Source: JAWXUT01 sp044426075 (GTDB taxonomy: Bacteria > Bacillota > Clostridia > Christensenellales > DTU072). From it: a DNA stretch of 32,120 bases. Position numbers and translations under genes: made by a program. The DNA lies in contig JAWXUT010000006.1 of NCBI GenBank assembly GCA_044426075.1, positions 1-32,120 on the forward strand, given 5' to 3'. This document shows, piece by piece, positions 6,632 through 16,582 of the stretch (positions within the stretch are counted from its first letter, which is position 1; every line of letters starts with the position of its first letter). Under the pieces are notes generated by a model. It ran no database searches, was not told where the DNA came from, and saw only the letters and a list, made by a program, of their open reading frames with translations.

Positions 6632-8056
6632 TTAATACATTAAGAATTCATCTACCTCTTTAGCACATCTCACGCCTTCACGAAGTGCCCAAACAACTAG
6701 AGATTGTCCGCGTTTCATATCGCCACAAGCAAAAACTTTATCTTTATTTGTTTTGTATGAAACAGCTTGTTTGTTTGGAATTTCTGTGCCATAAGGAGCG
6801 GTTACATAATCTTCATAACCTACGAATCCAGCTGCAATTAACACAAGGTCTGCGGGTATGGTTTTTTCAGTACCCTCAACAAAGGTAAGTTTGCCGTCTT
6901 TAAAAGCTACATTTACAGTTTCAACTGCGGTAACTTTGCCACTTTTTGCGATGACCTTTTTAACTGTTGTGTTAAATACGCGTGGGTCTTCACCGAAAAC
7001 TGCAATTGCCTCTTGTTGACCATAATCGGTTAACAACACTTTGGGCCACTCTGGCCAAGGATTGCTCTCTGCTCTAACAACTGGTGGTTTGCCCATCATT
7101 TCAATTTGTACAACACTTTTTGCACCGTGTCTAATTGCTGTGCCAACACAGTCGTTACCAGTATCGCCACCACCAACTACAACAACACTCTTACCTTTTG
7201 CACTGATATAATCACTGCCAGTTAGTAGATTTTTTGTAGCTGAAGTTAAGTATTCAATTGCCATATATATGCCCTTGCTGTCACGATTTTTAACATTAAG
7301 GTCACGCGCTTTTTTAGCGCCACAGCATAGTACTATTGCATCAAACTCTGCTTCAAGCATAGCGGGAGATAGGTTTTTACCGTAGTCCATATTTGTTTTG
7401 AAAACTACACCCTCTGCTTCCATTAATGCAACCCTACGCGCAATAACACTTTTATCAAGTTTCATGTTTGGGATACCATACATCAACAAACCGCCTACTT
7501 GATCGTCACGTTCAAGCACTGTAACATAATGGCCGCGCTTGTTTAATTTTTCTGCAACTGCAAGCCCCGAAGGTCCTGAACCTATTACTGCTACCTTTTT
7601 ACCAGAACGAACTGCTGGAATTTTTGGTGTCATATTGCCAGCCTTGTAAGCTGTTTCAATTATAAAAAGTTCGTTGTTTCTAACCGTTACTGGATCACCG
7701 TGCATACCGCAAATACATGCCTTTTCGCACAACGCGGGGCACACCCTTCCAGTAAATTCTGGAAATGGATTTGTTTTTAACAACCTTGCCAATCCGTGCG
7801 CATAGTTGCCGGTGAACACTTCGTTGTTCCATTCTGGAACCAAGTTGTGTAGTGGACAACCAGTTACCATACCTTTTAGTTCAATAGCTGAACCGCAAAA
7901 TGGTACTCCGCAATCCATACATCTTCCGCCTTGCTCCCTGCGCTCTGCTTCGTCAAGTTGATTGTAAAACTCGTTGAAGTTCTTTATGCGCTCAAGTGGC
8001 TCAACTGCTACATTATTCTTTCTTTCGTAATCTATAAATCCTGTTATTTTACCCAT
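6632..8056 (-). CDS. gltD: Glutamate synthase (NADPH) small subunit
   Basis: 474 residues, the usual length. It supplies electrons from NAD(P)H through FAD and two [4Fe-4S] clusters to the large subunit. The N-terminal Cys sets are visible: C46, C49, C54 and C67, and C106, C110, C114 and C116 (GRVCPALCEKAC). The FAD dinucleotide fold is at 159-164 (GSGPSG). A second fold, VVVVGGGDTGNDCVG near 295-310, binds NAD(P)H. The C-terminal FAD loop VFACGDMKRGQSLVVWA is intact. It starts 20 bases after the gltB stop with TAGGTGA as ribosome site. Together with gltB it forms the heterodimer that makes two glutamates from glutamine and 2-oxoglutarate. Confidence 0.97.
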   Translation of the reverse strand: MGKITGFIDYERKNNVAVEPLERIKNFNEFYNQLDEAERREQGGRCMDCGVPFCGSAIELKGMVTGCPLHNLVPEWNNEVFTGNYAHGLARLLKTNPFPEFTGRVCPALCEKACICGMHGDPVTVRNNELFIIETAYKAGNMTPKIPAVRSGKKVAVIGSGPSGLAVAEKLNKRGHYVTVLERDDQVGGLLMYGIPNMKLDKSVIARRVALMEAEGVVFKTNMDYGKNLSPAMLEAEFDAIVLCCGAKKARDLNVKNRDSKGIYMAIEYLTSATKNLLTGSDYISAKGKSVVVVGGGDTGNDCVGTAIRHGAKSVVQIEMMGKPPVVRAESNPWPEWPKVLLTDYGQQEAIAVFGEDPRVFNTTVKKVIAKSGKVTAVETVNVAFKDGKLTFVEGTEKTIPADLVLIAAGFVGYEDYVTAPYGTEIPNKQAVSYKTNKDKVFACGDMKRGQSLVVWALREGVRCAKEVDEFLMY

Positions 8057-8076
8057 TCTTATTCACCTATATAACC

Positions 8077-11000
8077 TTAGTGTTTATCACTTTTTGATAG
8101 TTCAAACGCTTGCAATCTAGCATCTTCTTCATTCATACCCTCTGCCATAAACTTCTTAATGAAATCCATTACGCGCTTGTAATCATTTGGTGTAATCTTC
8201 TTGAATGAACCAATCATATTGTCATAATTATCAAGGATTCCTTTGGCATATACTGAACCAGTTTCTGCTACGTGCTTTGCTATTATTGCTTTTAATTCTG
8301 CAATATCTTCTGCATCGGTTAATTCGGTTACGGTTACGAACTCTTTGTTTAACTTTTGATACAACTTATGCTTTTCATCTAATACATATGCTATACCACC
8401 GCTCATACCAGCAGCTAAGTTCTTGCCCGTGTCACCCAATATAACTGCTTTTCCGCCAGTCATATATTCTAATCCGTGATCACCACAACCCTCAACTACC
8501 GCTGTTGCGCCAGAGTTTCTTACACAGAATCTCTCGCCAGCTATTCCGCTAACATAAATTTCACCGTCGGTTGCACCATAAAGTGCTACGTTTCCGATAA
8601 TAACATTCTCATTTGATTTAAAGGTGCTTTCTTTAGGTTGATAAACTACTATCTTACCGCCAGATAAACCTTTACCTAGATAGTCATTTGCATCACCCTC
8701 TAACCTCAAGGTCATTCCGCGTGGGATAAATGCGCCAAAACTTTGTCCAACGCCACCCTCACATTCTACAATAAATGTATCTGTAGCTACGTTTTTGCCC
8801 AATTGTTTGGTTATCTCTGAACCCATTATGGTTCCTAGTGTTCTATCTGTGCTTGTAACTTTGATGCTCTCTTTATGTGGAGTGCCGTTCTTTATAGCTT
8901 CGCCAAACTTTTTCAACAAAACTTTCATATCGATTGTATCTTCAAGTTTGAAGTCATACATCTTGGTTTTATCAAATACTTTACCTTCTACATGTGCATA
9001 TTTTTGAGAAATGATTGCTGACATATCTACAAGTTCTGCTCTGTTGGTGATTAGATTTTTACGAACACGCAACATATCTGTTCTGCCAACCATATCGGAT
9101 AGTTTTCTTACACCAAGTTTTGCCATAATTTCGCGAACTTCTTCTGCGATAAACCTCATAAAGTTCATAACATATTCTGGTTTTCCGCAGAAACGCTTTC
9201 TTAATGCTTCATTTTGTGTTGCAATTCCAACTGGGCAAGTGTCTAAGTGGCACACCCTCATCATCATACAACCCATTGTGACTAGTGGAGCTGTTGCAAA
9301 ACCAAATTCTTCTGCACCAAGTAGTGCTGCAATTGCAACGTCACGACCGCTCATAAGCTTACCGTCAGTTTCAACTACAACGCTTTGGCGAAGATTGTTT
9401 TGTATAAGTGTTTGATGAGTTTCGGATAAACCTAGTTCCCATGGCAAACCTGTATCTAATATTGAAGTTTGTGGAGCTGCCCCTGTGCCGCCATCAAATC
9501 CAGAGATAAGCACAACTGCGGCACCCGCTTTTGCTACACCCGATGCAATAGTTCCAACGCCCGCTTCTGATACCAACTTAACTGATATGCGTGAATCACG
9601 GTTGGCGTTCTTCAAGTCATAAATCAACTGAGCTAAGTCTTCAATTGAATAGATATCGTGGTGTGGTGGTGGTGAAATTAGTGATACACCTGGGGTTGAG
9701 TGACGTGTTTTTGCAATCCAAGGATAAACTTTGTTACCTGGAAGATGACCGCCCTCACCTGGTTTTGCACCTTGAGCCATTTTAATTTGAATCTCTTTTG
9801 CACTCAAAAGATATTCACTTGTAACACCAAATCTGCCAGATGCAACTTGTTTGATTGCACTGTTTGCATTTGTTTTCAATCTTTCTGGTTTTTCGCCACC
9901 CTCACCAGAGTTTGACTTGCCACCAAGCGCGTTCATGGCAATTGCCATACACTCGTGGGCTTCAAAAGATATTGAACCATAACTCATAGCGCCAGTTTTA
10001 AAGCGCTTTACAATTTCATCAACACTTTCAACTTCGCTGATGTCTATTGGAGTTGCATTGTCAAATGTGAATTCCAACAAACCACGCAATGTGTGTGGGA
10101 TATGCTCATCATCAACTAATGCTGTATACTCTTTAAATCTCTTATAATCACCATTTCTTGTTGCTTGTTGCAATGCAATAATGGTTGGTGGATTGTATAA
10201 ATGACTCTCTTTATCTTCACCGCTCCTCAATCTTGAGAAACCTGTGCTATCTAAAGTTGGGTCAGTGTTCAAGCCCATTGGATCAAAACCGCGTGCGTGG
10301 CGATAGGTAACGCCTTCTGCAATTTCTTTTAAAGTTACACCCTCAACGCGTGATACGGTTGATGTAAAGTATTCTTCAACTACATCACTACAAATACCAA
10401 CTATTTCAAAAATTTGAGCTGATTGATAAGATTGTATTGAAGATATACCCATTTTAGCGGCTACTTTAACGATACCGTGAATTAATCCGTTGTTGTAATC
10501 ATCAACTGCTGTGTTGAAATCTTTATCAAGAACCTTTTCACTGATAAGTTCAATGATGCACTCATGAGCAAGATATGGATAAATTGCCCTTGCGCCAAAA
10601 CCTAATAGTGTTGCGCATTGGTGAACGTCACGAGGCTCACCACTTTCTAATATAACTGAAACAAGCGTACGCTTTTTAGTTCTGATTAGGTGTTGCTCTG
10701 CCGCTGAAACCGCCAAAATTGATGGGATAGCAACGTGGTTTTCATCTACGCCTTTATCGGATAGAATTATAATGTTGCAGCCCTTCATATATGCCTTGTC
10801 TATTTGCAAGAACATTTTTGTTAGCGCATCTTTTAATGATGAATTTTTATAATATAATAATGATACCGTTGCTACTTTGAAGCCTGGTTTATTTAATGAT
10901 CTTATTTTTATCATATCAACACCAGTAAGTATTGGATTATTAACTTCAAGCACTTTGCAGTTATCTGGTTTGTCTTCAAACAAGTTGCCGTCAGAACCGA

Positions 11001-11167
11001 TATAAACTGTGGTATCTGTTACAATTTTTTCACGCAATGAATCTATTGGTGGGTTTGTAACTTGAGCGAATATTTGTTTAAAATATCTAAACAATGGTTG
11101 ATGTTTTTCTGACAAAACTGCTAGTGGAATATCTGTTCCCATTGCGGCAGTTGCCTCAACACCCATT
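8077..11167 (-). CDS. gltB: Glutamate synthase large subunit, C-terminal two thirds (5' end cut by assembly gap)
   Basis: About 1030 codons from the N gap to the stop. It begins in the short linker after the glutaminase domain (GTDIPLAVLSEKHQPL). The central domain follows (FRYFKQIFAQVTNPPIDSLR), then the FMN-binding synthase barrel (GAMSYGSISFEAHECMA and GKSNSGEGGE). Next is the 3Fe-4S motif C-x5-C-x4-C in CMMMRVCHLDTCPVG, and finally the beta-helix GXGXG domain (GGVGQSFGAFI, GLSGGKIVVYQP). The channelled ammonia is added to 2-oxoglutarate here. The first ATG in this piece (11166) is internal, not a start: the residues following it align inside GltB. The frame differs from that of the upstream piece because the 10-N run is a placeholder. 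Operon partner of gltD. Confidence 0.95.
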
Positions 11168-11177
11168 NNNNNNNNNN
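11168..11177. other. Assembly gap (10 N) inside gltB
   Basis: A run of exactly ten N splits the gltB reading frame. The flanking coding frames are not in register across ten bases. By family comparison about 20 residues are missing between FGYT on one side and the GVEATAAMGTD segment on the other, so the true gap is probably near 60 bases. Confidence 0.97.
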
Positions 11178-12575
11178 AGTGTAGCCAAACACTTTGTAAA
11201 GTTTTGCACGATCTTCTTCTGAATGTGTTTCAACTTTTTTGTTTGGAACCTTTATGTCTTTTAGTCGCAATAAATTAAAGTCTAACCACTCACCATATGG
11301 CCTTCTGCTTGCATACTTGTCTTTGCACTCATCATTTGTGATAAGTTTTTTAGCAACTGTATCAACTAGCAATATCTCGCCTGGTTTAACACGTGACTTT
11401 TTAACAATTTTTGCGGGGTCGATATCCAAAACACCAACCTCACTTGACAATATCAACTTGTTATCTGTTGTAATATAGTATCTTGAAGGACGCAATCCGT
11501 TTCTATCAAGAACAGCACCCATAACGTCACCGTCAGAGAACAATATCGCTGCTGGGCCGTCCCAAGGTTCCATCATTGTTGCATAATAATTGTAGAAATC
11601 CTTACGCTCTTGACTTATGCTGTTATCGTGTTTGTATGGCTCTGGAATTGTAAGCATTACTGATAGTGGAAGCTCTATTCCGTTCATATACAAAAACTCT
11701 AAGGTGTTATCTAACCTTGATGAATCTGAACCTTTAACATCAACTACTGGTAAGATTTTTTCTTTATTTTCATCCATAAATGGAGATACTAACATATCTT
11801 CACGCGCAAACATTCTGTCTACATTACCGCGGATAGTGTTTATTTCACCATTGTGCAAGATTACTCTGTTTGGATGAGCCCTCTCCCAACTTGGATTTGT
11901 GTTGGTTGAAAACCTTGAGTGAACCATTGCCATAGCACTCTTGTAATCTTCATCGTGTAAATCTACATAAAATTCACGCAATTGCTTTACCAAAAACATT
12001 CCTTTGTAAACTATTGTTCGTGATGATAATGATGATACATATATATCTTCATTGCCTTGCTCAAACAAACGGCGAATTACATACAAAATTTTGTCAAACT
12101 CAAAGCCCTTTGCTACATTTGCAGGACGCTTAACAAAACATTGTTCAATATATGGTTGGCAATCTCTTGCAACTTTACCCAAAATTTCACTTTTGACGCT
12201 TAATTTTCTCCAACCTAAAAACTCAACTTTCTCTTTACGACAAACTGTCTCAAACATCTTTTTAGCTTGGTGTCTTTTTGCGCTATCTTGTGGGAAAAAG
12301 AACATTCCAACACCATAGTCACGCTCTTCGCCCAACTCAATGCCAAGTTCTTTACCAATTTTGCTGAAAAATGAGTGCGATACTTGCACTAGTATTCCTA
12401 CACCATCTCCCACTTCACCAGAAGCATCTTTACCCGCTCTATGTTCAAGCTTTTCAACAATAGTTAGAGCATCACTAACAACACTATGGCTTTTTGAACC
12501 GTCTATATTTACAACAGCACCAATTCCACACGCGTCATGTTCAAAGCTCTTATCATACAATGTTTCTTTTTTCAT
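11178..12575 (-). CDS. gltB: Glutamate synthase large subunit, N-terminal glutaminase domain (3' end cut by assembly gap)
   Basis: 466 codons from the ATG at 12575 to the gap. It carries the class II glutamine amidotransferase domain. After a short propeptide (MKKETLYDKSFEHDA) comes the nucleophile Cys of ACGIGAVV, which must be exposed by cleavage. Later segments VHSRFSTNTNPSWERAHP, LHNGEINTIRGN and DRNGLRPSRYY are family hallmarks. I chose the ATG at 12575, preceded by AGAGGAT at a 5-base distance, over an ATG at 12590. With the C-terminal piece and about 20 missing residues the protein would be close to 1,515 residues, normal for bacterial GltB. It is the first gene of gltB-gltD. Confidence 0.95.
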
Positions 12576-12630
12576 CAACAATCCTCTCATTTTGCTACAA
12601 AGCGCATTATATTTATAATTTTGTATTTAT

Positions 12631-12659
12631 ATTATAACATATTCAAAATTTATTGACAA
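12631..12659 (-). promoter_or_regulatory. Sigma-A promoter of gltBD
   Basis: Minus-strand TTGTCA (12659-12654), a 17-base spacer and a perfect TATAAT (12636-12631) preceded by TGT, an extended -10. The leader of about 50 bases has no room for a T-box or glutamine riboswitch. Confidence 0.72.
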
Positions 12660-12751
12660 GTTTTCGCACCCCATTTTTCGTAAATTTCCGTTTTTTATGC
12701 AAGGATTATTTATAAATATACTCAAATAATGTATAATTATCGATTTTATGC

Positions 12752-12783
12752 AAAAAATAGGCAAAGATTATACTCTCTGCCTA
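12752..12783 (-). terminator. Rho-independent terminator of the 195-residue membrane protein gene
   Basis: A 10-base stem (12774-12783 with 12758-12767, one G-U pair) with a 6-base loop, followed on the minus strand by six T (12757-12752). It lies about 40 bases past the stop at 12825 and insulates gltB. Confidence 0.82.
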
Positions 12784-12824
12784 AATTATTTACTATTATT
12801 GAACCGAAACTATTCTGTTTGAGG

Positions 12825-13412
12825 TTAATTTTTAGCGTTATTTTGCTTGGTGATTATAGGAAGTTCTATAATAGAAACAAGCTGCCCTTTATCGTTTTTA
12901 CCAATTTTAATTGCCTTGCCCTTAACTGTTAGCACACCAGTAACAAGTGGAACTGCTAAAAATATAATTGATAGAATCAACATAAACACATAAACAACTT
13001 GCACAAATGCTCCATTGCCGAACCAATCTATAAAGCCCGCAACAATTTGGTCTAGCATCATCAACTCACCAACTGCGCCCATATTGCCGTTATGTGCAGA
13101 AAATATAGCACAAAAAACATATACAAGTGGCAACGTCATTATAAATGCAAATGCCGTAACGCCTATAGTTGTGCCGTTTCTTATTTTTTTGTTAGGAAGC
13201 GTGCTTGCCACGTTTGAAAACAACATTATGCCAATAGACATAGTAAGTATTACAAAAATATATCTTAAAAGCATATTATCCATTTTTGTGAAAACTTTAA
13301 AAATAACCACAATTTCTGCTGCGCTTAACATAAACATCAAGCCGAAGCACGCGATAATCACGCCCGCTGCAAGCAATGCATATTTAATCTTTAGTTGTTT
13401 TGAATTATCCAT
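12825..13412 (-). CDS. Four-helix integral membrane protein of unknown function
   Basis: 195 residues. Likely membrane helices are at about 11-31, 50-66, 83-103 and 137-160, with a short polar C-terminus (KAIKIGKNDKGQLVS). I do not recognise a family and see no catalytic motif. The ATG at 13412 has GGAGGAT seven bases upstream and its own extended promoter. An upstream ATG at 13466 overlaps that promoter and was rejected. It is transcribed alone, between a strong promoter and a strong terminator, and divergently from the 7-TM protein gene at 13561. A shared regulatory region is possible. Confidence 0.8.
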   Translation of the reverse strand: MDNSKQLKIKYALLAAGVIIACFGLMFMLSAAEIVVIFKVFTKMDNMLLRYIFVILTMSIGIMLFSNVASTLPNKKIRNGTTIGVTAFAFIMTLPLVYVFCAIFSAHNGNMGAVGELMMLDQIVAGFIDWFGNGAFVQVVYVFMLILSIIFLAVPLVTGVLTVKGKAIKIGKNDKGQLVSIIELPIITKQNNAKN

Positions 13413-13437
13413 ATTGCTATCCTCCAAGTATGCAAAT

Positions 13438-13466
13438 ATTATATCACAATAATTAAGTATATTCAA
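13438..13466 (-). promoter_or_regulatory. Sigma-A promoter of the 195-residue membrane protein gene
   Basis: Minus-strand TTGAAT (13466-13461), a 17-base spacer and a perfect TATAAT (13443-13438) preceded by TGA. It is 26 bases from the start codon. Confidence 0.72.
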
Positions 13467-13489
13467 CGCTTATTACTACATTTTTAAAT

Positions 13490-13518
13490 TTGACTTTACA
13501 TTTTTTTTATGATACACT
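13490..13518 (+). promoter_or_regulatory. Putative extended -10 promoter of the 7-TM protein gene
   Basis: TTGACT (13490-13495), a 17-base spacer and TACACT (13513-13518) with the TGA extension. AGAGGAG (about 13551-13557) and the ATG at 13561 follow. It diverges from the promoter at 13438-13466, with their -35 elements 23 bases apart. Confidence 0.58.
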
Positions 13519-13560
13519 AATATAGTTAATTGATTTACAAATTGATAACAGAGGAGAATT

Positions 13561-14259
13561 ATGGAAAGTTTTTTTAGCACAATAAACCCAGCATATTGTT
13601 TTGTGTTAGCGGCCTTTTTACTGGCTGTTTTTGCGATTAGTTTGGTGTACTTTAAAAAGAGTAAAAATGTATTATTTTTGCTTATAGGACTGGTTAGCTT
13701 TGGTCTGTTTTATGATACAATTATCACTGGTTTGGGATACCAACTTGAGTCGTTTGGGGGCTATTACTTCATAGGAATGATGCGCCACGTGTTCCACGGA
13801 TTTTTAACACCTCTTATATTTATATTTGTGTTGAAAGTGTGCCACGACTGCAATTTGTTGCTAGCAAAAAAGTACACTTATATTACATATGGATTTGTAG
13901 TTGTAGTTATTATTTGGGCTATTGTTGCGGTGTTTACTTCTCCCGTAGATTTAATTGATTATGGCGGTGTAATTAGGCATAGCATAGATAAGGATAATGC
14001 ATTTATATTATCCGCACTAATATTAAAGTTTTTGAGTTTTGGCACGCTTATCCCCATGACAATAGGCGCGGTTGTTTCTATAAAATACAAAAAAGATTAC
14101 AACATTTTGATTGCAACTGTTATGATGCTTGCATTTACTATGGTTGGCGTTATAATTGACTCCGACCTAACATTCTTAACAAGTTTTGTAGGCGAAGCAT
14201 TCTTGGTAACTTTCTTCTTCAAATATGCCTACGACCAACACATAAAAGTTAAGGCATAA
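13561..14259 (+). CDS. Seven-helix membrane protein of unknown function with RHxxH motif
   Basis: 232 residues and about seven membrane helices, at roughly 12-31, 36-55, 77-93, 105-126, 147-174, 181-198 and 204-223. The most distinctive segment is R75-H76-V-F-H79-G80 at the start of helix 3, following the loop after FYDTIITGLGY. Charged and histidine residues this close to a helix end suggest a functional or metal/lipid-binding site, but no family name can be given from sequence. The start is set by AGAGGAG with good spacing. The gene is monocistronic, ending at the bidirectional hairpin 14279-14308. The C-terminus is a short basic tail (DQHIKVKA). Confidence 0.8.
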   Translation: MESFFSTINPAYCFVLAAFLLAVFAISLVYFKKSKNVLFLLIGLVSFGLFYDTIITGLGYQLESFGGYYFIGMMRHVFHGFLTPLIFIFVLKVCHDCNLLLAKKYTYITYGFVVVVIIWAIVAVFTSPVDLIDYGGVIRHSIDKDNAFILSALILKFLSFGTLIPMTIGAVVSIKYKKDYNILIATVMMLAFTMVGVIIDSDLTFLTSFVGEAFLVTFFFKYAYDQHIKVKA

Positions 14260-14278
14260 TACATTATTTACAACACTT

Positions 14279-14308
14279 AAAAAAGGCTGTTTTTTGACAG
14301 CCTTTTTT
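14279..14308. terminator. Bidirectional rho-independent terminator between the 7-TM gene and dnaB
   Basis: AAAAAAGGCTGT (14279-14290) pairs perfectly with ACAGCCTTTTTT (14297-14308) around a 6-base loop. Six T on either strand make it active in both directions. Confidence 0.93.
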
Positions 14309-14312
14309 GATG

Positions 14313-15725
14313 TTATTCGTTGTTGTTTTGCTTGTTGTAGCCCACTGGTTTTGGTGCAATTTCACGGTTTATGTACTGGTCGGTTGACTCTGTAAACTTG
14401 ATATGTTTGCCCTCCCAATGATATCTAATTTCGCCAAGTTCACCATTACGATGTTTGCTGATATCCAAAATTACATTGTATTCTGGCTTGCCTTTATCGG
14501 CTTCATTCTCACGCGACAAGAACAATACTAAGTCTGCATCTTGTTCGATTGAACCAGAGTCCCTAAGGTCGGATAGTTTAGGGGTTTTATCATCTCTGCC
14601 CTCAATTCCACGCGACATTTGACAAATAAGGATAATTGGTGTATTTAGTTCTTTTGCTGCCAATTTTAACATACGAGAAATTTCACCAACCTCGTTTGAC
14701 TTGCTGTCATTCCTTTTCAAGCTGTCTGATTTCATAAGACCCAAGTAGTCAATTACTATTAAATCAAGTGGTTTATTGTGTTCATTTGACAATCTTCTGC
14801 ACTTAGAAAGAATTTCTGAAGGCCCTTGCAAGCCCGTTTCGTCTACATAAACTTGGCTGGCTGATATGTTTTGGTGCACTGTCCACAACTCTTTTTGTTG
14901 TTCAAAGTTGGGTTCGCTTTTGCTAAGCATATCCATACTAATTGAGCTCAATGTGCTAAACATTCTTTTTACAAGTTGCGTTGAAGACATCTCTAGTGAG
15001 AATATTGCAACAAGTTTATCCTTGTCACCGTGTTCAATAATGTTTGAAACGATGTTTAACGCAAATGAGGTCTTACCAACTGAAGGTCTTGCGGCAAGAA
15101 TAACAAGGTCTGTTGGTTGCAATCCGTTTGTTATGCTATCAAAACGCTTGTATCTTGTAAGCAATCCGCGTGAAGCTGATTTATCTTTACAGTTTTGGTT
15201 CAACGCACTTAAAAAGTCACCCGATGCTTGCGACATATGTTCTAATGAGCCTCTTTGGAAGGTTTGATTTACTCGATACAACTCTTGTTGAGCAAAATCT
15301 ATAACTTTTTTTGAATCTTCTCCTTGATATGCCATTGCTGTTGTTTTATTGCAAACTTCAATTACTCTGCGAAGCATCATATGACGCTCTACAATTTCCC
15401 AGTATCCTTTATAGTTTGCTGCAGATGGCACAACTGATATCAATTCACCCAAATATTCAAACATATTTAAGTCGCTATCTTTGCTGTTTTCAAGCATATC
15501 ATTTACCATAATGATATCTATTCTTTGGCTTTTAGCAACAAGTGCTTTGCAAGCCTTTAATATCTTCATATGCCTTAAATTGTAAAATGCATCATCTGGA
15601 ATTGTTGGAACTATACTAGTTGCCAAATCTCCGCCTATCAAAATACAACATAGCAATGATTGCTCTGCTTCAAAGTTGTTGGGATAGGTTTTTAATGCCG
15701 CTACCTCATTTGTAATATCTGCCAT
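14313..15725 (-). CDS. dnaB: Replicative DNA helicase
   Basis: 470 residues from the ATG at 15725. The N-terminal domain (about 10-150, PNNFEAEQSLL) is the primase-interacting collar. The C-terminal RecA-like motor has Walker A ARPSVGKTS (212-220), SLEMS (243-247), the Walker B region VIDYLGLM (324-331), Q369 in CQMSR, and the closing RDSGSIEQDADLVLFL with the arginine-finger region HRNGELG. It unwinds DNA ahead of the replisome. The usual DYLQLM is DYLGLM here. GGAGGAAA (15738-15731) precedes the start, and the ATG shares one base with the upstream stop (TAATG). An ATG at 15812 would overlap the upstream gene and lacks family similarity. It is the last gene of pepF-membrane protein-dnaB. Confidence 0.96.
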   Translation of the reverse strand: MADITNEVAALKTYPNNFEAEQSLLCCILIGGDLATSIVPTIPDDAFYNLRHMKILKACKALVAKSQRIDIIMVNDMLENSKDSDLNMFEYLGELISVVPSAANYKGYWEIVERHMMLRRVIEVCNKTTAMAYQGEDSKKVIDFAQQELYRVNQTFQRGSLEHMSQASGDFLSALNQNCKDKSASRGLLTRYKRFDSITNGLQPTDLVILAARPSVGKTSFALNIVSNIIEHGDKDKLVAIFSLEMSSTQLVKRMFSTLSSISMDMLSKSEPNFEQQKELWTVHQNISASQVYVDETGLQGPSEILSKCRRLSNEHNKPLDLIVIDYLGLMKSDSLKRNDSKSNEVGEISRMLKLAAKELNTPIILICQMSRGIEGRDDKTPKLSDLRDSGSIEQDADLVLFLSRENEADKGKPEYNVILDISKHRNGELGEIRYHWEGKHIKFTESTDQYINREIAPKPVGYNKQNNNE

Positions 15726-16582
15726 TATGCTTTCCTCCGTTTGTACACTATCATAAAGCCAAACAAGCCCAATGCTAGTGCGGTTCCCCCTAATAAAATC
15801 ACCAAATACCACAACGTAGTGTTAGGTGTATGTTGAATAAGTGTATATTGTAAATCCGTGCTGTTTATATCCATTACATATTTATGAATATAGCAACCAT
15901 AATTTTCATAATAATATGTGTTTGTTGCATCTGATGTAATCAAATTTGTGCTGTATTTTGTGCCATAATTGTATATTAGAGCAACATCGGTTTCTTCTAA
16001 TCCAGTTACTGCAGTCATTGTTAGCAACGCGTCATACAAGCCGTTATTGTACATATTTGCAAAAATAGTCTCGCCCACAACGTATGTGTCCACAAAAAAG
16101 CCATAGTTTTTAGACTCATAACTGCTCTCTGAATTATAGTATCCGTCTATCCCATAAGCAATATAATAATCAGTGTAACTGCTGTATATCTCAACCGTTA
16201 TATCTAAAAAGCAGTTGGTTAAATTTACACCGTATCCCAAAAATGAATATGTGCCCGCAAGCGAACTAAGCATTGCATTAATCTCTGTTTCTGTTGAGGA
16301 TACACTCTTGCCAGTCTCTGCAGCAAGCGCGGCGCTATCAACATAAAACTGTAATGATCTTATCATATAGCCGCCACCAGTCAAAATATTGTTGTATGCA
16401 ATTTCTGCTTGATAACTGCCAGTGCTATCTGTTATTAGTTCTGACTCCACATTTTCATTCGCCAATTCAGTTGTGTCTTCTGCAATAGAAAAATCTGTTG
16501 AATAATAAACCCCAAAAGCAACTGTTGTGCTAAGAGATGCAATCAAAATTATCATTATTGCTATATAAAATATCTTTTTCAT
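15725..16582 (-). CDS. Bitopic membrane-anchored extracytoplasmic protein, unknown function
   Basis: 285 residues. The N-terminus MKKIFYIAIMIILIASL is a signal peptide or signal anchor (about 4-26). Residues 30-250 are polar and rich in Tyr, Thr, Ser and Asn, with no recognised domain. A C-terminal membrane helix (about 257-278) ends in the positively charged stop YKRRKA, placing the middle outside and the tail inside. The ATG at 16582 overlaps the pepF stop by one base (TAATG) and has an AGAGGGA ribosome site. Its own stop overlaps the dnaB ATG in the same way, so the three genes are translated as a chain. I do not recognise a family and infer nothing about function beyond its topology. Confidence 0.82.
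   Translation of the reverse strand: MKKIFYIAIMIILIASLSTTVAFGVYYSTDFSIAEDTTELANENVESELITDSTGSYQAEIAYNNILTGGGYMIRSLQFYVDSAALAAETGKSVSSTETEINAMLSSLAGTYSFLGYGVNLTNCFLDITVEIYSSYTDYYIAYGIDGYYNSESSYESKNYGFFVDTYVVGETIFANMYNNGLYDALLTMTAVTGLEETDVALIYNYGTKYSTNLITSDATNTYYYENYGCYIHKYVMDINSTDLQYTLIQHTPNTTLWYLVILLGGTALALGLFGFMIVYKRRKA

Noticed and set aside
11121..11166. gltB as a true frameshifted pseudogene or two separate genes
   Set aside because: The break coincides with ten N, and both sides match successive parts of one normal GltB; the internal ATG at 11166 is not a start.
8205..11478. Numerous plus-strand open frames across gltB
   Set aside because: All are antisense shadows of gltB without supporting signals.
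12576..12728. Possible riboswitch or T-box upstream of gltB
   Set aside because: The promoter at 12631-12659 leaves only about 50 bases of leader, too little for any known riboswitch.
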